A DNA stretch of 64,000 nt from Bradyrhizobium elkanii WSM2783 (GCF_000472865.1 NZ_AXAP01000007.1:124788-188787); one strand, 5' to 3'. Numbered from the stretch's first letter, positions 9,771 to 18,354 are shown. A program made the numbers and translations. The notes: generated by a model not told the origin, from the letters alone.

Positions 9771-9968
9771 TTAGCACACGCTCCTCACTCTTTCGTCCGT
9801 CTCGTAAACCCACGCTTCCTTGGCAAACCATTCATGGTTGGTCTGGCAGATCGAGCAATAGGTGCGCGCGAAGAACACCGTACTGCATCGAAACTTCTCG
9901 CGATCGGCTTTCATGCCCGTAGGGATCGCGCGTCCCGTCTGCGGGCATTTGATCATGACGATACCCAT
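9771..9968 (-). CDS. Small cysteine-containing protein, possible zinc ribbon
   Basis: 65 residues starting MGIVMIKCPQTGRAIPTGMK. Cys pairs (KCPQTG, FRCS, YCSIC) could bind zinc, although the spacing is not a textbook CxxC-CxxC ribbon. A strong ribosome site, GGGAGGACCAAG, lies just before the ATG at 9966-9968. It is downstream of the phasin gene on the same strand, separated by a long hairpin. Function is unknown. Confidence 0.7.
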   Translation of the reverse strand: MGIVMIKCPQTGRAIPTGMKADREKFRCSTVFFARTYCSICQTNHEWFAKEAWVYETDERVRSVC

Positions 9969-10021
9969 CTTGGTCCTCCCTCAATGTCCCGAGTTGCTGC
10001 ATCAGCAGCATTCCGCGGGCC

Positions 10022-10072
10022 ATCGGCTGGACTCCGCCTCTTCTCGCGGGAGGCGCTTTTCGTCCAGCCGAT
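10022..10072 (-). terminator. Long inverted repeat behind the phasin gene
   Basis: Arms ATCGGCTGGAC (10022-10032) and GTCCAGCCGAT (10062-10072) are perfectly complementary, and a nested GCCTC/GAGGC stem sits inside. On the minus strand it follows the phasin stop by 28 bases, as expected for a transcript end or mRNA-stabilising structure. There is no T-run, so it may only attenuate read-through into the gene at 9968. Confidence 0.5.
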
Positions 10073-10100
10073 TCTCGGTGGTGCGTAAGAGAAGTTCGAT

Positions 10101-10574
10101 CTAGGGACCTGTCCGCAGCACCCTGGCAAGACTCTTCCTGATAGGCTCGGCAGTCTCCTTCGCCACTTCCTGAGTGAGCTCCCACAGTTCCTTGTTCTGA
10201 GCGGAGGTGACCTCAAAATTCTTGCGGCCATGCGTGGCCGATAGCTGGATGATCTCTGGCAGCGACTTCGTCCCCATCAGATGCGTGAGAAATTCGAGAG
10301 CGGAGCTGGTGTTCGTGCCCGAGATCTCGATCAACTTGGCCGCGTAGTCGGCGGCGCCTTTCGCGTTGGTTGAGCAGGCTTCCTTGAGGATGTCGGCGAT
10401 CTCGCCAGAAGCGGCCTTCATCTTTTCGCAATTTTCCTTCGCCCGCAGCATGCTTTGCTCGGCGATGTTTTGATACACCCCCGGTATCGCGAACAGCGGC
10501 AAGTCGAATCCGCGTTTCGCGTCAGCACCGGCAGTCGAATTGGCATTCATTTCATTCGAGTAAGCATCATTCAC
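10101..10574 (-). CDS. Phasin-family protein
   Basis: About 157 residues. The GTG at 10572-10574 is chosen because AAAGGA lies nine bases before it; an ATG at 10550 would be eight residues shorter. The protein is helical and amphipathic, with family-like stretches AIPGVYQNIAEQSMLRAKEN, SNTSSALEFLTHLMGTKSLP-type spacing and LSATHGRKNFEVTSAQNKEL. Phasins coat polyhydroxybutyrate granules and limit their fusion; in rhizobia some also act in stress. No granule synthase gene is in the window. Confidence 0.85.
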   Translation of the reverse strand: MNDAYSNEMNANSTAGADAKRGFDLPLFAIPGVYQNIAEQSMLRAKENCEKMKAASGEIADILKEACSTNAKGAADYAAKLIEISGTNTSSALEFLTHLMGTKSLPEIIQLSATHGRKNFEVTSAQNKELWELTQEVAKETAEPIRKSLARVLRTGP

Positions 10575-11001
10575 GGGTTGTAATCCTTTCAAGCGAGACT
10601 GGAACCAACGGCAGTTCGATACGCAATCCCGGCTCTCTCGAAGCGAACGAGCCGGGAAGGATTTCCCAGATGGTTGGATCGGACGGAGTTGTCGCGCCGT
10701 GCCGCCCATCTACCGGACTATGCTCGACCAGCGCCGAGACTTCGGTTCGCTTTCTGACTCTCGAAACGTTTTTCGTAGGTAGCGACCGCCTCGCTCCGTA
10801 GGTCCATACGGCGCAAGTCTCCGGCGTATGAAGCGCGCCGCCTGACGGGGATTGTGTTCACGGCAAAAGAGCGGCCGAGCAACCAGCCGCTCCCTCCTTT
10901 TTTGCGCCGGGTGACCCGGTGGTACGCAATCGCTGCTACCCGCCCCGAGCCCATCGCGCTTGTCCTCAGCGACTGACAGGTGCAGCCTAACCCACGGACC
11001 A
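10575..11001. other. Divergent intergenic region, phasin and MFS pump
   Basis: About 430 bases that should hold the two divergent promoters. I see no clear gene, operator palindrome or repeat in it. Confidence 0.4.
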
Positions 11002-12555
11002 ATGTCCTTACTCGGGCATCCAATGATTGGATTCACACGGCCGCCGTGCGACGCCGGGGTCATCGAGGCGACACCGGCTTGTGACGCTGCCCTGTCACAG
11101 AGACGCAAGTGGCTGACGCTCGCGGCGGCCGTCATTGGGTCCAGCATGGCCCTCCTCGACGGCTCGGTCGTGAACATCGCGCTACCCGCGATCCAACACG
11201 CGCTGAATGCAGATGCGGCTGCGACACAGTGGATCGTCAACGGCTACCTGCTGCTGCTTGGTGCGCTCGTGCTGATCGGAGGCTCAGCGGCCGATCTCTA
11301 CGGCCGACGCCGGATTTTTGTTATCGGCATCGCGGTCTTCACCGCCGCCTCCATCGTCTGCGGGCTCTCACCGAATATCATGGTGCTTATCGTCAGCCGT
11401 GCGGTTCAAGGTCTTGGCGCCGCGCTGTTAACGCCGGCCAGTCTGGCGATGTTAGGAGCGACCTTCGGCAAGGATGAACGGATCCGGGCAATCGGGATAT
11501 GGGCGGGCGCAGGTGCACTGATGATGGCGGCCGGTCCGATGTTGGGCGGCTGGCTGGTCGACCAGGTATCGTGGCGGGCGATCTTTCTCCTCAATGTCCC
11601 GCTCGCCATTGCCGCGGCCGGACTTGCGCTTCGCTTCGGCTGCGAAAGCAGCGATCCCCGGGCGAAGCAACTCGACTGGAGCGGCGCCGCCTCAGTCGCG
11701 ATTGGCCTTGCTGCGATGACATGGTCCCTCAGCGCCATTCCGGCGTCGGGATTTCGCGACAAGACAGTGCTGGTTGCCCTGGGAGTGGGAGCCGCTTTCC
11801 TGGCTTCGTTCGTCGTGATCGAAGCCCGTCTCCATGAGCGGGCGATGATGCCGTTGTCGCTCTATCGATCTCGCGATTTTTCCGCAACGAATGCGTTGAC
11901 GCTGTTGCTCTACTTCGCGCTCGGAGGTGCGCTCTATTATCTGCCGTTCGGCCTGATCCGCGTCGGTGGCTACTCGGCGACCCAGGCCGGCGCGGCGTTG
12001 CTGCCTTTTGCCCTGATTATGGGATTCGGGGCGTCATTCGCCGGGACCATTGCTGACCGTTTGGGGCCGCGGCTGTTGCTCACTGTCGGGCCCATCGTCG
12101 CAGCCTGCGGATTTACGATACTTGCCTTTGTCGATCTCAGGCAGCCTTACTGGATCAGCGTATTTCCGTCGATGGTCCTGCTGGGCGTGGGGATGTCAAT
12201 CACGGTTCCACCGCTAACGTCGACTGTGATGGCAGCCGCCGGCGAAGCCCATGCCGGGATTGCTTCGGGCATCAACAACGCGGTCGCTCGCGTTGGCGGC
12301 CTGCTCGCGGTTGCGGCACTCGGGGTGGTGTTCTTTGCAACCTTCTTGCATGATCTTGCCGGAGCAACGCCCGCGCAAGCCAACGAGGCCCTGAATGCCG
12401 TGATGTCCGGACAGGCGGACGCTCACGCAGGGGCGATAGCCGCATTCGAGCGGGCGCTGAGGACGATCATGCTGGTGCCCGCAAGCTGCGCCGCACTTGC
12501 CGGCCTCGCCGGTTGGGTGTGGATCGAGCCGCGGCCCGTGCGTGCAGGCACCTAA
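11002..12555 (+). CDS. DHA2-family (EmrB/QacA-type) drug efflux transporter
   Basis: About 517 residues with 14 expected membrane spans. The first span carries SSMALLDGSVVNIALPAIQ (motif D1 of 14-span drug:proton antiporters), followed by WIVNGYLLLLGALVLIGG and motif A DLYGRRRIFVIG. These pumps expel hydrophobic compounds in exchange for protons. No membrane-fusion partner gene is nearby, so it probably works alone in the inner membrane. The start is uncertain: ATGs at 10960, 11002 and 11023 are all in frame and none has a strong ribosome site. Confidence 0.88.
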   Translation: MSLLGHPMIGFTRPPCDAGVIEATPACDAALSQRRKWLTLAAAVIGSSMALLDGSVVNIALPAIQHALNADAAATQWIVNGYLLLLGALVLIGGSAADLYGRRRIFVIGIAVFTAASIVCGLSPNIMVLIVSRAVQGLGAALLTPASLAMLGATFGKDERIRAIGIWAGAGALMMAAGPMLGGWLVDQVSWRAIFLLNVPLAIAAAGLALRFGCESSDPRAKQLDWSGAASVAIGLAAMTWSLSAIPASGFRDKTVLVALGVGAAFLASFVVIEARLHERAMMPLSLYRSRDFSATNALTLLLYFALGGALYYLPFGLIRVGGYSATQAGAALLPFALIMGFGASFAGTIADRLGPRLLLTVGPIVAACGFTILAFVDLRQPYWISVFPSMVLLGVGMSITVPPLTSTVMAAAGEAHAGIASGINNAVARVGGLLAVAALGVVFFATFLHDLAGATPAQANEALNAVMSGQADAHAGAIAAFERALRTIMLVPASCAALAGLAGWVWIEPRPVRAGT

Positions 12556-12591
12556 GACGATCTCCGCAACCAGCGGGCGCTGGTCCACGCC

Positions 12592-13308
12592 CTAATCGGC
12601 CGTGTTGACTTCCCAGGTGGCGTGGCGGACGCCGGCTTGGCGTTGCAGTTCCACCGCGACGGCATTGAGTTCGTTGGGATTGACTGACGTGCTCACCAGC
12701 GTCGCCACGATCTCCAGCAGATCGTCACCGATCTCCTGGAGCTCGACATCGGCAACCGGGTAGCTGGCTGCCTCGAGCTTCTCGACCAACTGGTCGCGCA
12801 TGGCGGGCAAGGCGTCGCTGGAGACCGCGAGCTTGAAATAGTAGGTCGCCTCCGACGCCTGCTCGTCGAGCGGGATGCGGTTGATGGCATTCACCAGCGG
12901 CCGCAGCAGCGTGTTGCCGGCGAGGATGAAGAAGGTGAGCGCCGCGGCCTGCGCCTCCATATCAGCCCCGGCGCAGGAGCCGACCGCGGCTGATGTCCAC
13001 AAGGTGGCTGCGGTGTTGAGCCCGCGTACGTCCATCCCCTGCTTCATGATGACCCCGGCGCCGAGAAAGCCAATGCCCGACACGACATAGGCGATCACCC
13101 GCACGGCGCCGTCCGCGCCCGACAGTCGCATCGCAAGATCGACGAACGCAGCCGCTCCGACCGCGACCAGCACATTGGTGCGCAGGCCCGCGGTGCGCTG
13201 GCGATATTGCCGCTCGGCGCCGATCAGCGTGCCCAGCACAAAAGCTGTGGTCAGGCTTATCAGCGTGTCGAAGAAATCAGCGAGTTGGAAGGTCGTCAGA
13301 AACCGCAT
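12592..13308 (-). CDS. MgtC/SapB-family membrane protein
   Basis: 238 residues. The N-terminal half is the MgtC domain with four to five spans: SLTTAFVLGTLIGAERQYRQ, RTAGLRTNVLVAVGAAAFVD, GIGFLGAGVIMKQG and NTAATLWTSAAVGSCAG. The C-terminal 80 residues are a soluble ACT-like tail. MgtC proteins act in low-magnesium adaptation and control of the F-type ATPase or transporters. The stop lies 36 bases from the converging MFS gene. A remnant of a similar 3' end is found at 8735-8790. Confidence 0.9.
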   Translation of the reverse strand: MRFLTTFQLADFFDTLISLTTAFVLGTLIGAERQYRQRTAGLRTNVLVAVGAAAFVDLAMRLSGADGAVRVIAYVVSGIGFLGAGVIMKQGMDVRGLNTAATLWTSAAVGSCAGADMEAQAAALTFFILAGNTLLRPLVNAINRIPLDEQASEATYYFKLAVSSDALPAMRDQLVEKLEAASYPVADVELQEIGDDLLEIVATLVSTSVNPNELNAVAVELQRQAGVRHATWEVNTAD

Positions 13309-13340
13309 AGCCCCTCAATACGGCTTGGACACGACAAGAC

Positions 13341-13386
13341 GATGAGATCATGATCCGATTAGACGGAATCGGATCATGATCTCATC
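13341..13386. repeat. Perfect 20-bp inverted repeat
   Basis: Arms GATGAGATCATGATCCGATT and its exact complement are separated by six bases (agacgg). It sits between the WD40 gene stop and the MgtC gene start, both on the minus strand. It may fold into a strong hairpin after the WD40 transcript. It adjoins, and shares the ATCATGATC core with, the next repeat. Confidence 0.8.
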
Positions 13387-13398
13387 TCTTTCTTGTTT

Positions 13399-13471
13399 GA
13401 GCATGATCTCCGCGCAAACGCTTCGCGTTTGTCGCGAGGAAAACCGGTTTCCACTTTTCCGGATCATGCTC
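13399..13471. repeat. Palindromic intergenic repeat (GAGCATGATC type)
   Basis: The unit begins GAGCATGATCTCCGCGCAAA and ends TTTTCCGGATCATGCTC. It holds two inner palindromes: AAACGC-ttc-GCGTTT and AAACCGGTTT. Elements with GAGCATGATCC ends and AAAACCGG cores are common in Bradyrhizobium and relatives (from memory). Its last base overlaps the stop codon of the WD40 gene, so this element has inserted at, or provides, the end of that gene. Confidence 0.65.
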
Positions 13472-14487
13472 TAAAACGCCAGCAGCCCCCCGTCGCCGTC
13501 TTCGTCCGCGAATGCCAATAGCGTACCTTTGGCGTTCCAGGCCAGTGCGGAGACTGGCACGCCCTTGTTGCGACGGAGCAGTATCTCGGCCCCGTCCTCC
13601 ATACGCACCATCAGCACGGTGCCGTCGCTATAGCCGGCCGCCAGGATGTCGTCCTTCGGATGGCAGGCGACGACCGCGACGCGCGCCTGCAACGGCGCCA
13701 GCATCGCCGGCTGCTTGCCCATCGGGCCATCCTTGCTGTTGAAGGGCCAGATGATGACGGTGTCGGCCCCTGAGGTAGCAAGCCCCTTGCCGCCGGCGCT
13801 CCACGACATCGACCGCACCCGGCCGGGATAGCCGCTCATCCGCATGTGCCTGTTGTCGGCGAGCCGCCAGCCATGCAGCGCCGGCTCATGCATCGCGGTG
13901 ACCAGGAATTTGTTGTCAGGGCTGAAGGTGACGGCGTGATGCGAGCCCGCCCATTCCAGGAATTCCGGCTTGGCCGCCATGTTGGGAAACCACAGCGTCG
14001 CGCCGCCATAATGGGCGATTGCGAGCCGGAGGCCCTTTGGCGCAAAGGCAAGACCGCCGACGGTGGACGGCGCATCGAAGGATTTTTCCTCGCCCTTGGC
14101 CGGACGCACGAACGCGGTCTTGCCCACCGACCATGCCACCGCGCCATCGGAATGCAGCGCCACGGCATCGATCCAGCGCCGCTTCGGATCGGTCGCCAAG
14201 GTCGAGACCTCGCCTTTGGCATTGAGCGCGACCAGCTTGCCATCGTCACCGCCCATGACGATCCGCTCGCCGTCCGAGACGGAGCAGAGGATCGCGCCGC
14301 CATGCACCGGCGTCTGCGAGACTTCGCCCTCCCCGCCGACGACGGCGACATTCTCCTCGGCGCCGATGAAGTGGGCGGTGTCGCCAAGGAAATGCACTGA
14401 TGTGACGGCCATGCCGAGCGGCACTGGCCGTACCTGATCGGTCATCGAAGCGATGGAGGGCACTTCGCCCGGGTCGAACTCGCTCAT
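13471..14487 (-). CDS. WD40-type beta-propeller protein
   Basis: 338 residues with about six to seven blade-like repeats, e.g. GGAILCSVSDGERIVMGGDD, HHAVTFSPDNKFLVTAMHEP, VRSMSWSAGGKGLATSGADT and DILAAGYSDGTVLMVRMEDG. No signal peptide, so it is probably cytoplasmic. The ATG at 14485-14487 overlaps the TGA of the CobW gene by one base, which implies translational coupling. That context points to a role with the zinc GTPase, perhaps as a scaffold or target (inference). It differs from the periplasmic propeller AztD of some zinc operons, which is exported. Confidence 0.82.
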   Translation of the reverse strand: MSEFDPGEVPSIASMTDQVRPVPLGMAVTSVHFLGDTAHFIGAEENVAVVGGEGEVSQTPVHGGAILCSVSDGERIVMGGDDGKLVALNAKGEVSTLATDPKRRWIDAVALHSDGAVAWSVGKTAFVRPAKGEEKSFDAPSTVGGLAFAPKGLRLAIAHYGGATLWFPNMAAKPEFLEWAGSHHAVTFSPDNKFLVTAMHEPALHGWRLADNRHMRMSGYPGRVRSMSWSAGGKGLATSGADTVIIWPFNSKDGPMGKQPAMLAPLQARVAVVACHPKDDILAAGYSDGTVLMVRMEDGAEILLRRNKGVPVSALAWNAKGTLLAFADEDGDGGLLAF

Positions 14488-15530
14488 CACGAGACGATGC
14501 AGCGCTCAAAGCCGTCGCGGATCGCCTGCTCCGGCAATTCGCGGCCGATGAAGACCAGCCGGCTCTCGCGCGGCTCGTCCTCCTTCCACTTCCGCTGATG
14601 GTCGCCTTCCAGCATCATGTGGACGCCCTGGAACACGTAACGGTCGTCGTCGCCGGCGAAGGCGAGGATGCCCTTGGAGCGCAGGATCTTCTGGCCCTCG
14701 GTCGCCACCAGGTTCTGCAGCCACGGCATGAATTTCGTGGGGTCGAGCGCCTTGTCGGTGCGCAGCGACAGCGATTGCATCTCCTCGTCGTGGTAGTGCT
14801 TCATGCCATGGCCGTGATCATGGTGGTGATGATGGTCGTGGCCATGGTGATGATGATCATGGTCATGATCGTCGGCTTCCAGGAAATCCGGTTCGATGTC
14901 GAGGATGCGGTCGAGATCGAAGGCGCCCCGCTCCAGCACGTCGGCCAGTTCCACCTTGCAGCGCTCGGTCCGATGCAGCTTGGCGTAAGGGTTGATACCG
15001 CGGATACGGGCCTCGACCTCGGCGAGCTCGGGCTTTGAGACGAGGTCGGTCTTGTTCAGCACGATGACGTCGGCGAACGCGATCTGGTTCTTGGCCTCGG
15101 GCGCATCCTTCAGCCGGTCGCTGAGCCATTTGGCATCGGCCACGGTGACGACGGCATCGAGCCGGGCGTTCTTCTGCACGTCCTCGTCGACAAAAAAGGT
15201 CTGCGCCACCGGCGCCGGGTCGGCGAGGCCCGTGGTCTCGACGATGATGGCGTCGAACTTGCCTTTGCGCTTCATCAGGCCGTCCATGATGCGGACGAGG
15301 TCGCCGCGAACGGTGCAGCAGATGCAACCGTTGTTCATCTCGAACACTTCCTCGTCGGCCCCGATGATCAGGTCGTTGTCGATGCCGATCTCGCCGAATT
15401 CGTTGACGATGACGGCGTATTTCTTGCCGTGGTTCTCGGACAGGATGCGGTTGAGCAGCGTGGTCTTGCCGGCGCCGAGATAGCCCGTCAGCACGGTCAC
15501 AGGGATCTTTTGCGAAGAAGGTTCTGGCAT
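14487..15530 (-). CDS. CobW/COG0523 GTPase with a His-rich loop, zinc metallochaperone candidate
   Basis: 347 residues from the ATG at 15528-15530; an upstream start would add 24 unlikely residues. Walker A GYLGAGKT is at 16-23, the metal-binding CICC at 69-72, and NKTD of the G domain near 159-162. Residues 221-248 hold about 19 histidines (DHDHDHHHHGHDHHHHHDHG region), typical of zinc-linked members. These GTPases hand zinc to client enzymes under zinc shortage. It lies downstream of a zinc/manganese-type ABC importer and before a coupled WD40 gene, all on one strand behind a Zur-box-like site. Confidence 0.92.
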   Translation of the reverse strand: MPEPSSQKIPVTVLTGYLGAGKTTLLNRILSENHGKKYAVIVNEFGEIGIDNDLIIGADEEVFEMNNGCICCTVRGDLVRIMDGLMKRKGKFDAIIVETTGLADPAPVAQTFFVDEDVQKNARLDAVVTVADAKWLSDRLKDAPEAKNQIAFADVIVLNKTDLVSKPELAEVEARIRGINPYAKLHRTERCKVELADVLERGAFDLDRILDIEPDFLEADDHDHDHHHHGHDHHHHHDHGHGMKHYHDEEMQSLSLRTDKALDPTKFMPWLQNLVATEGQKILRSKGILAFAGDDDRYVFQGVHMMLEGDHQRKWKEDEPRESRLVFIGRELPEQAIRDGFERCIVS

Positions 15531-15591
15531 GGCGACTCCGGGGGCGGAACTAAAGATCGCGCTGCCCGGGCCGGCAGGGAGGGCCCCTGCC

Positions 15592-16464
15592 CTAGTGGCC
15601 AAGCGCGCTGGTCAAGGCCTTTATATTGTGCCTTACCATGGCAATGTAAGTGGGGGCCTCGCCCTTTTCGGCAGTGAGACTGTCCGAATAGAGGGTCCCG
15701 CCGATCCTGGCCCCGGTCTCCTCAGCGATCCGCTGGATCAGGCGGGGATCGCTGACATTTTCGAGAAAAATCGCCGGAATTTTCGCCTTTTTGATCTGGA
15801 TGATGATCCCTGCGATATCGCGGGCGCTGGGCTCGGATTCGGTCGAGACCCCTACGGGGGCAATGAACTCGATACCGTAGGCGGCCGCAAAATAGCCGAA
15901 GGCGCGGTGGGTCGAGATCACCTTGCGGCGCGCCTCCGGGATGGTGGCGACCGCCTGCCGCGCATCTCTGTCCAGCGCGTCGAGCTCTGCCAGATAGCTT
16001 TCCGCATTGGTGCGGAAGGCGGCGGCGTTCGCAGGCGCAGCGGCCACAAGCGCGTCGCGGATATTGGCGACATAGATCTTTGCATTGGCAACGGACTGCC
16101 AGGCATGAGGATCGAACGCCGAGCCGAGCTTGAGCGGCGCAATGCCGTCCGTCACGGTGATGATGGTCGCTTTGCCGCCGGCGGATTGCACCAGCCGCGG
16201 CAGCCAGCCCTCCATCCCGAGCCCGTTGATGAAGAGCAGCTTCGCTTCCGCGACCTTTCTGGCGTCCGCCGGCGTCGGCCGGTACACATGGGCATCGCCC
16301 TCTGGGCCAACCAGCGCCGCGACATTGACCTTGTCGCCTCCAACGTTGCGGACCAAGTCGGCGAGGATCGAGAAGCTCGCGACCACGTTGAGGCGCTCTT
16401 GCGCGCGCGCCGGACCTACAAGCGTGACGAGCGCGAGCAGCGCAAGCCAGAACCACCGTCGCAT
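15592..16464 (-). CDS. Periplasmic zinc/manganese-binding protein of an ABC importer
   Basis: 290 residues with a signal peptide (MRRWFWLALLALVTLVGPARA). It is a cluster A-I (ZnuA/TroA/AztC-like) solute-binding protein. Expected metal ligands are His59 (GDAHVYRP), His120 (FDPHAW), His186 (STHRAF) and Asp261 (YSD). There is no His-rich flexible loop, unlike classical ZnuA, which makes it closer to AztC- or TroA-type proteins. Its start is five bases after the permease stop. Zinc is favoured over manganese by the Zur-like operator and the His-rich partners. Confidence 0.9.
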   Translation of the reverse strand: MRRWFWLALLALVTLVGPARAQERLNVVASFSILADLVRNVGGDKVNVAALVGPEGDAHVYRPTPADARKVAEAKLLFINGLGMEGWLPRLVQSAGGKATIITVTDGIAPLKLGSAFDPHAWQSVANAKIYVANIRDALVAAAPANAAAFRTNAESYLAELDALDRDARQAVATIPEARRKVISTHRAFGYFAAAYGIEFIAPVGVSTESEPSARDIAGIIIQIKKAKIPAIFLENVSDPRLIQRIAEETGARIGGTLYSDSLTAEKGEAPTYIAMVRHNIKALTSALGH

Positions 16465-16469
16465 CGCCG

Positions 16470-17339
16470 CTAGGCCTCCAGATGCCGGCCGGGGAACATC
16501 TGGCGGACCAGTCCGCCGACATTGCCGAACAGGAGCGAGACCAGATAGACCCCGGCCGCGACCAGAATGATCGCGGGGCCCGAGGGAATCCGCGTCTGGA
16601 ACGACAACACCAGCCCGGCATAGCCCGAAAGGATCGCGCTTGCGACCGCGATGCAGATCATGCCGGTGATGTCGCGCGACCAGAACCGGGCGATGCCTGC
16701 GGGGAGGATCATCAATCCGACGCCGAGCAACGTGCCGAGCGCATGAAAGCCGTTGACGAGGTTGACCACGACCAGCGCCAGGAACGCCAGATGCGCCGGC
16801 GCGCCGGCGCGGCTGACCGTGCGCAGGAACACCGGATCGACGCATTCGATCACCAGCGGCCGGTAGATCACCGCGAGCACGAGCAGCGTGATGGTGGCGT
16901 TGAAGGTGATGACCAGCAGCGTCTGGTTGTCCATCGCGAGAATGTCGCCGAACAGCACATGCAGGAGGTCGATATTGGTGCCCTTGATCGAAACAATGGT
17001 GACGCCGAGCGCCAGCGAGACCAGGTAGAAGGTGGCGAGCGAGGCGTCCTCCTTCAGCTCCGTGTTGCGGGCGACGAGGCCGGCCAGCAGCGCCACCGTA
17101 AATCCCGCGGCCAGGCCGCCAACCGTCATCGCAAACAGATTGAGCCCGGAAAGCAGGAAGCCGATCGCCGCCCCCGGCAGGATCGCATGTGCCATGGCAT
17201 CGCCGACCAGGCTCATCCGCCGCAGCATCAGGAACACGCCGATCGGCGCCGCGCCGAGCGACAGCGCGACCACGGCGGCAAGCGCGCGGCGCATGAACTC
17301 GAACTCGGTGAAGGGCGCGATCAGCGCGTCAGTGAGCAT
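16470..17339 (-). CDS. Zinc/manganese ABC importer permease
   Basis: 289 residues with about eight membrane spans, of the ABC-3 permease family (ZnuB/TroC/AztB type). It contains the coupling stretch RRMSLVGDAMAHAILPGAAI and, later, LHVLFGDILAMD and GTLLGVGLMILPAGIARFWS. The ATG at 17337-17339 lies four bases after the ATPase stop, so the two genes are translated together. It works with the ATPase and binding protein to bring the metal across the inner membrane. Confidence 0.9.
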   Translation of the reverse strand: MLTDALIAPFTEFEFMRRALAAVVALSLGAAPIGVFLMLRRMSLVGDAMAHAILPGAAIGFLLSGLNLFAMTVGGLAAGFTVALLAGLVARNTELKEDASLATFYLVSLALGVTIVSIKGTNIDLLHVLFGDILAMDNQTLLVITFNATITLLVLAVIYRPLVIECVDPVFLRTVSRAGAPAHLAFLALVVVNLVNGFHALGTLLGVGLMILPAGIARFWSRDITGMICIAVASAILSGYAGLVLSFQTRIPSGPAIILVAAGVYLVSLLFGNVGGLVRQMFPGRHLEA

Positions 17340-17343
17340 GGCT

Positions 17344-18096
17344 TCAGGCGGCGCGCGAGGTGTCCACGGCACAGGCGGCGGCGCGGTCGTCGAAGGCTTC
17401 GCACATCCGCATCGCCACCGTGAGATTATCAGGCGTCAGCACTTCGGCGGTCGGCCCCCAGGCCACCGGCCCGCGCGCGAGCAGCAGCGTTTCCGGGAAA
17501 TTGGCGCGCACCATGTCGAGGTCGTGCAGCGCCGCCAGCACCGTGCGTCCCTCGCCGTGCCAGCGCTTGACCAATGCCAGCAGGTCGGCGGTGGTCTTGG
17601 CGTCGATGGCGTTGAAGGGCTCGTCCAGCACGATCAATCGCGCATTCTGTAGCAGCACCCGTGCGAACAGCATGCGCTGCATCTGGCCGCCGGAGAGCGT
17701 GCCGATCGGACGGTTCTCGAACCCGTTGAGCCCGACCGCGGCGATTGCGGCGAGGATCTTCTCGCGCGCGTCCTTGCCGATGCCGCCGAACAGGCCGATG
17801 CCGCGCCACAGGCCGGTGCCGACAAAATCAAACACCGAGATCGGGAAACTGCGGTCGATCTCGGCCGACTGCGGCAGATAGGCGATATCCCTGTGGTCGA
17901 GGCCGCCGAGGTCGATCGCACCGGAGAGCGGCTTCAGGATGCCGGTGATGCCTCGCAAGAGCGTCGACTTGCCGGCGCCGTTCGGGCCGATCATTGCGAG
18001 CAGCGCGCCGGAGGCGACGTCGCCGTTCAGATGATGCACCGCCGGGTGGCGGTCATAGCCGAGCGTGACGTTGCGGAATTGCAGTTGCGCCGGCAT
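17344..18096 (-). CDS. Zinc/manganese ABC importer ATPase
   Basis: 250 residues with all ATPase motifs: Walker A GPNGAGKS at 37-44, Q-loop LPQSAEID near 74-81, signature LSGGQ at 134-138, Walker B LIVLDEP at 154-160 and switch His191 in AALHD. It groups with metal importer ATPases by AYLPQSAEIDRSFPISV. It starts three bases after the stop of the His-rich mini protein and is the second gene of the operon that begins at the Zur-like box. Confidence 0.92.
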   Translation of the reverse strand: MPAQLQFRNVTLGYDRHPAVHHLNGDVASGALLAMIGPNGAGKSTLLRGITGILKPLSGAIDLGGLDHRDIAYLPQSAEIDRSFPISVFDFVGTGLWRGIGLFGGIGKDAREKILAAIAAVGLNGFENRPIGTLSGGQMQRMLFARVLLQNARLIVLDEPFNAIDAKTTADLLALVKRWHGEGRTVLAALHDLDMVRANFPETLLLARGPVAWGPTAEVLTPDNLTVAMRMCEAFDDRAAACAVDTSRAA

Positions 18097-18099
18097 CGC

Positions 18100-18303
18100 T
18101 CACCTCATCGCCAGCAGCACGAAGGCCCACAGGCCGGCACAGACCGCGAGCGCCGCGGCAAGGCGCGCGGCGACCGTCATGCGCAGGATCGACCAGGTCG
18201 CCGCCTGCGCCGGATGCGGCGTTGCCGGACCATGGCTGTGGACGACATGGTCGTGGCCGTGTCCATGGACGTGGTCGTGGGTATGGGGATGCGCGTGAGC
18301 CAT
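18100..18303 (-). CDS. His-rich single-span mini membrane protein
   Basis: 67 residues. The first 30 hold eleven histidines alternating with small residues (HAHPHTHDHVHGHGHDH). One hydrophobic span follows at about 47-66 (LAAALAVCAGLWAFVLLAM). It is the first gene after the Zur-like box and precedes the ATPase gene by three bases. The His-rich head could collect zinc at the membrane face for the importer or sense it (inference). I know no named family for it. Confidence 0.8.
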   Translation of the reverse strand: MAHAHPHTHDHVHGHGHDHVVHSHGPATPHPAQAATWSILRMTVAARLAAALAVCAGLWAFVLLAMR

Positions 18304-18314
18304 TTCGCGGGAAC

Positions 18315-18332
18315 GTTACATTATAACATTAC
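18315..18332 (-). promoter_or_regulatory. Zur-box-like operator for the zinc importer operon
   Basis: GTTACATTATAACATTAC lies 12 bases before the start of the His-rich gene. It matches 15 of 18 bases of the perfect palindrome in front of the second CobW gene (31804-31821), and both fit the AT-rich, TATAA-centred Zur operator of alphaproteobacteria. Such sites repress transcription when zinc is plentiful. Being so close to the gene, it must overlap the promoter or the start of the mRNA. Confidence 0.8.
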
Positions 18333-18354
18333 GCGAGTCCACCTGATCGATGGT

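Noticed and set aside
14790..14880. CAT/ATG-rich repeat that looks like a microsatellite
   Set aside because: It is simply the code for the His-rich loop of the CobW GTPase on the minus strand.
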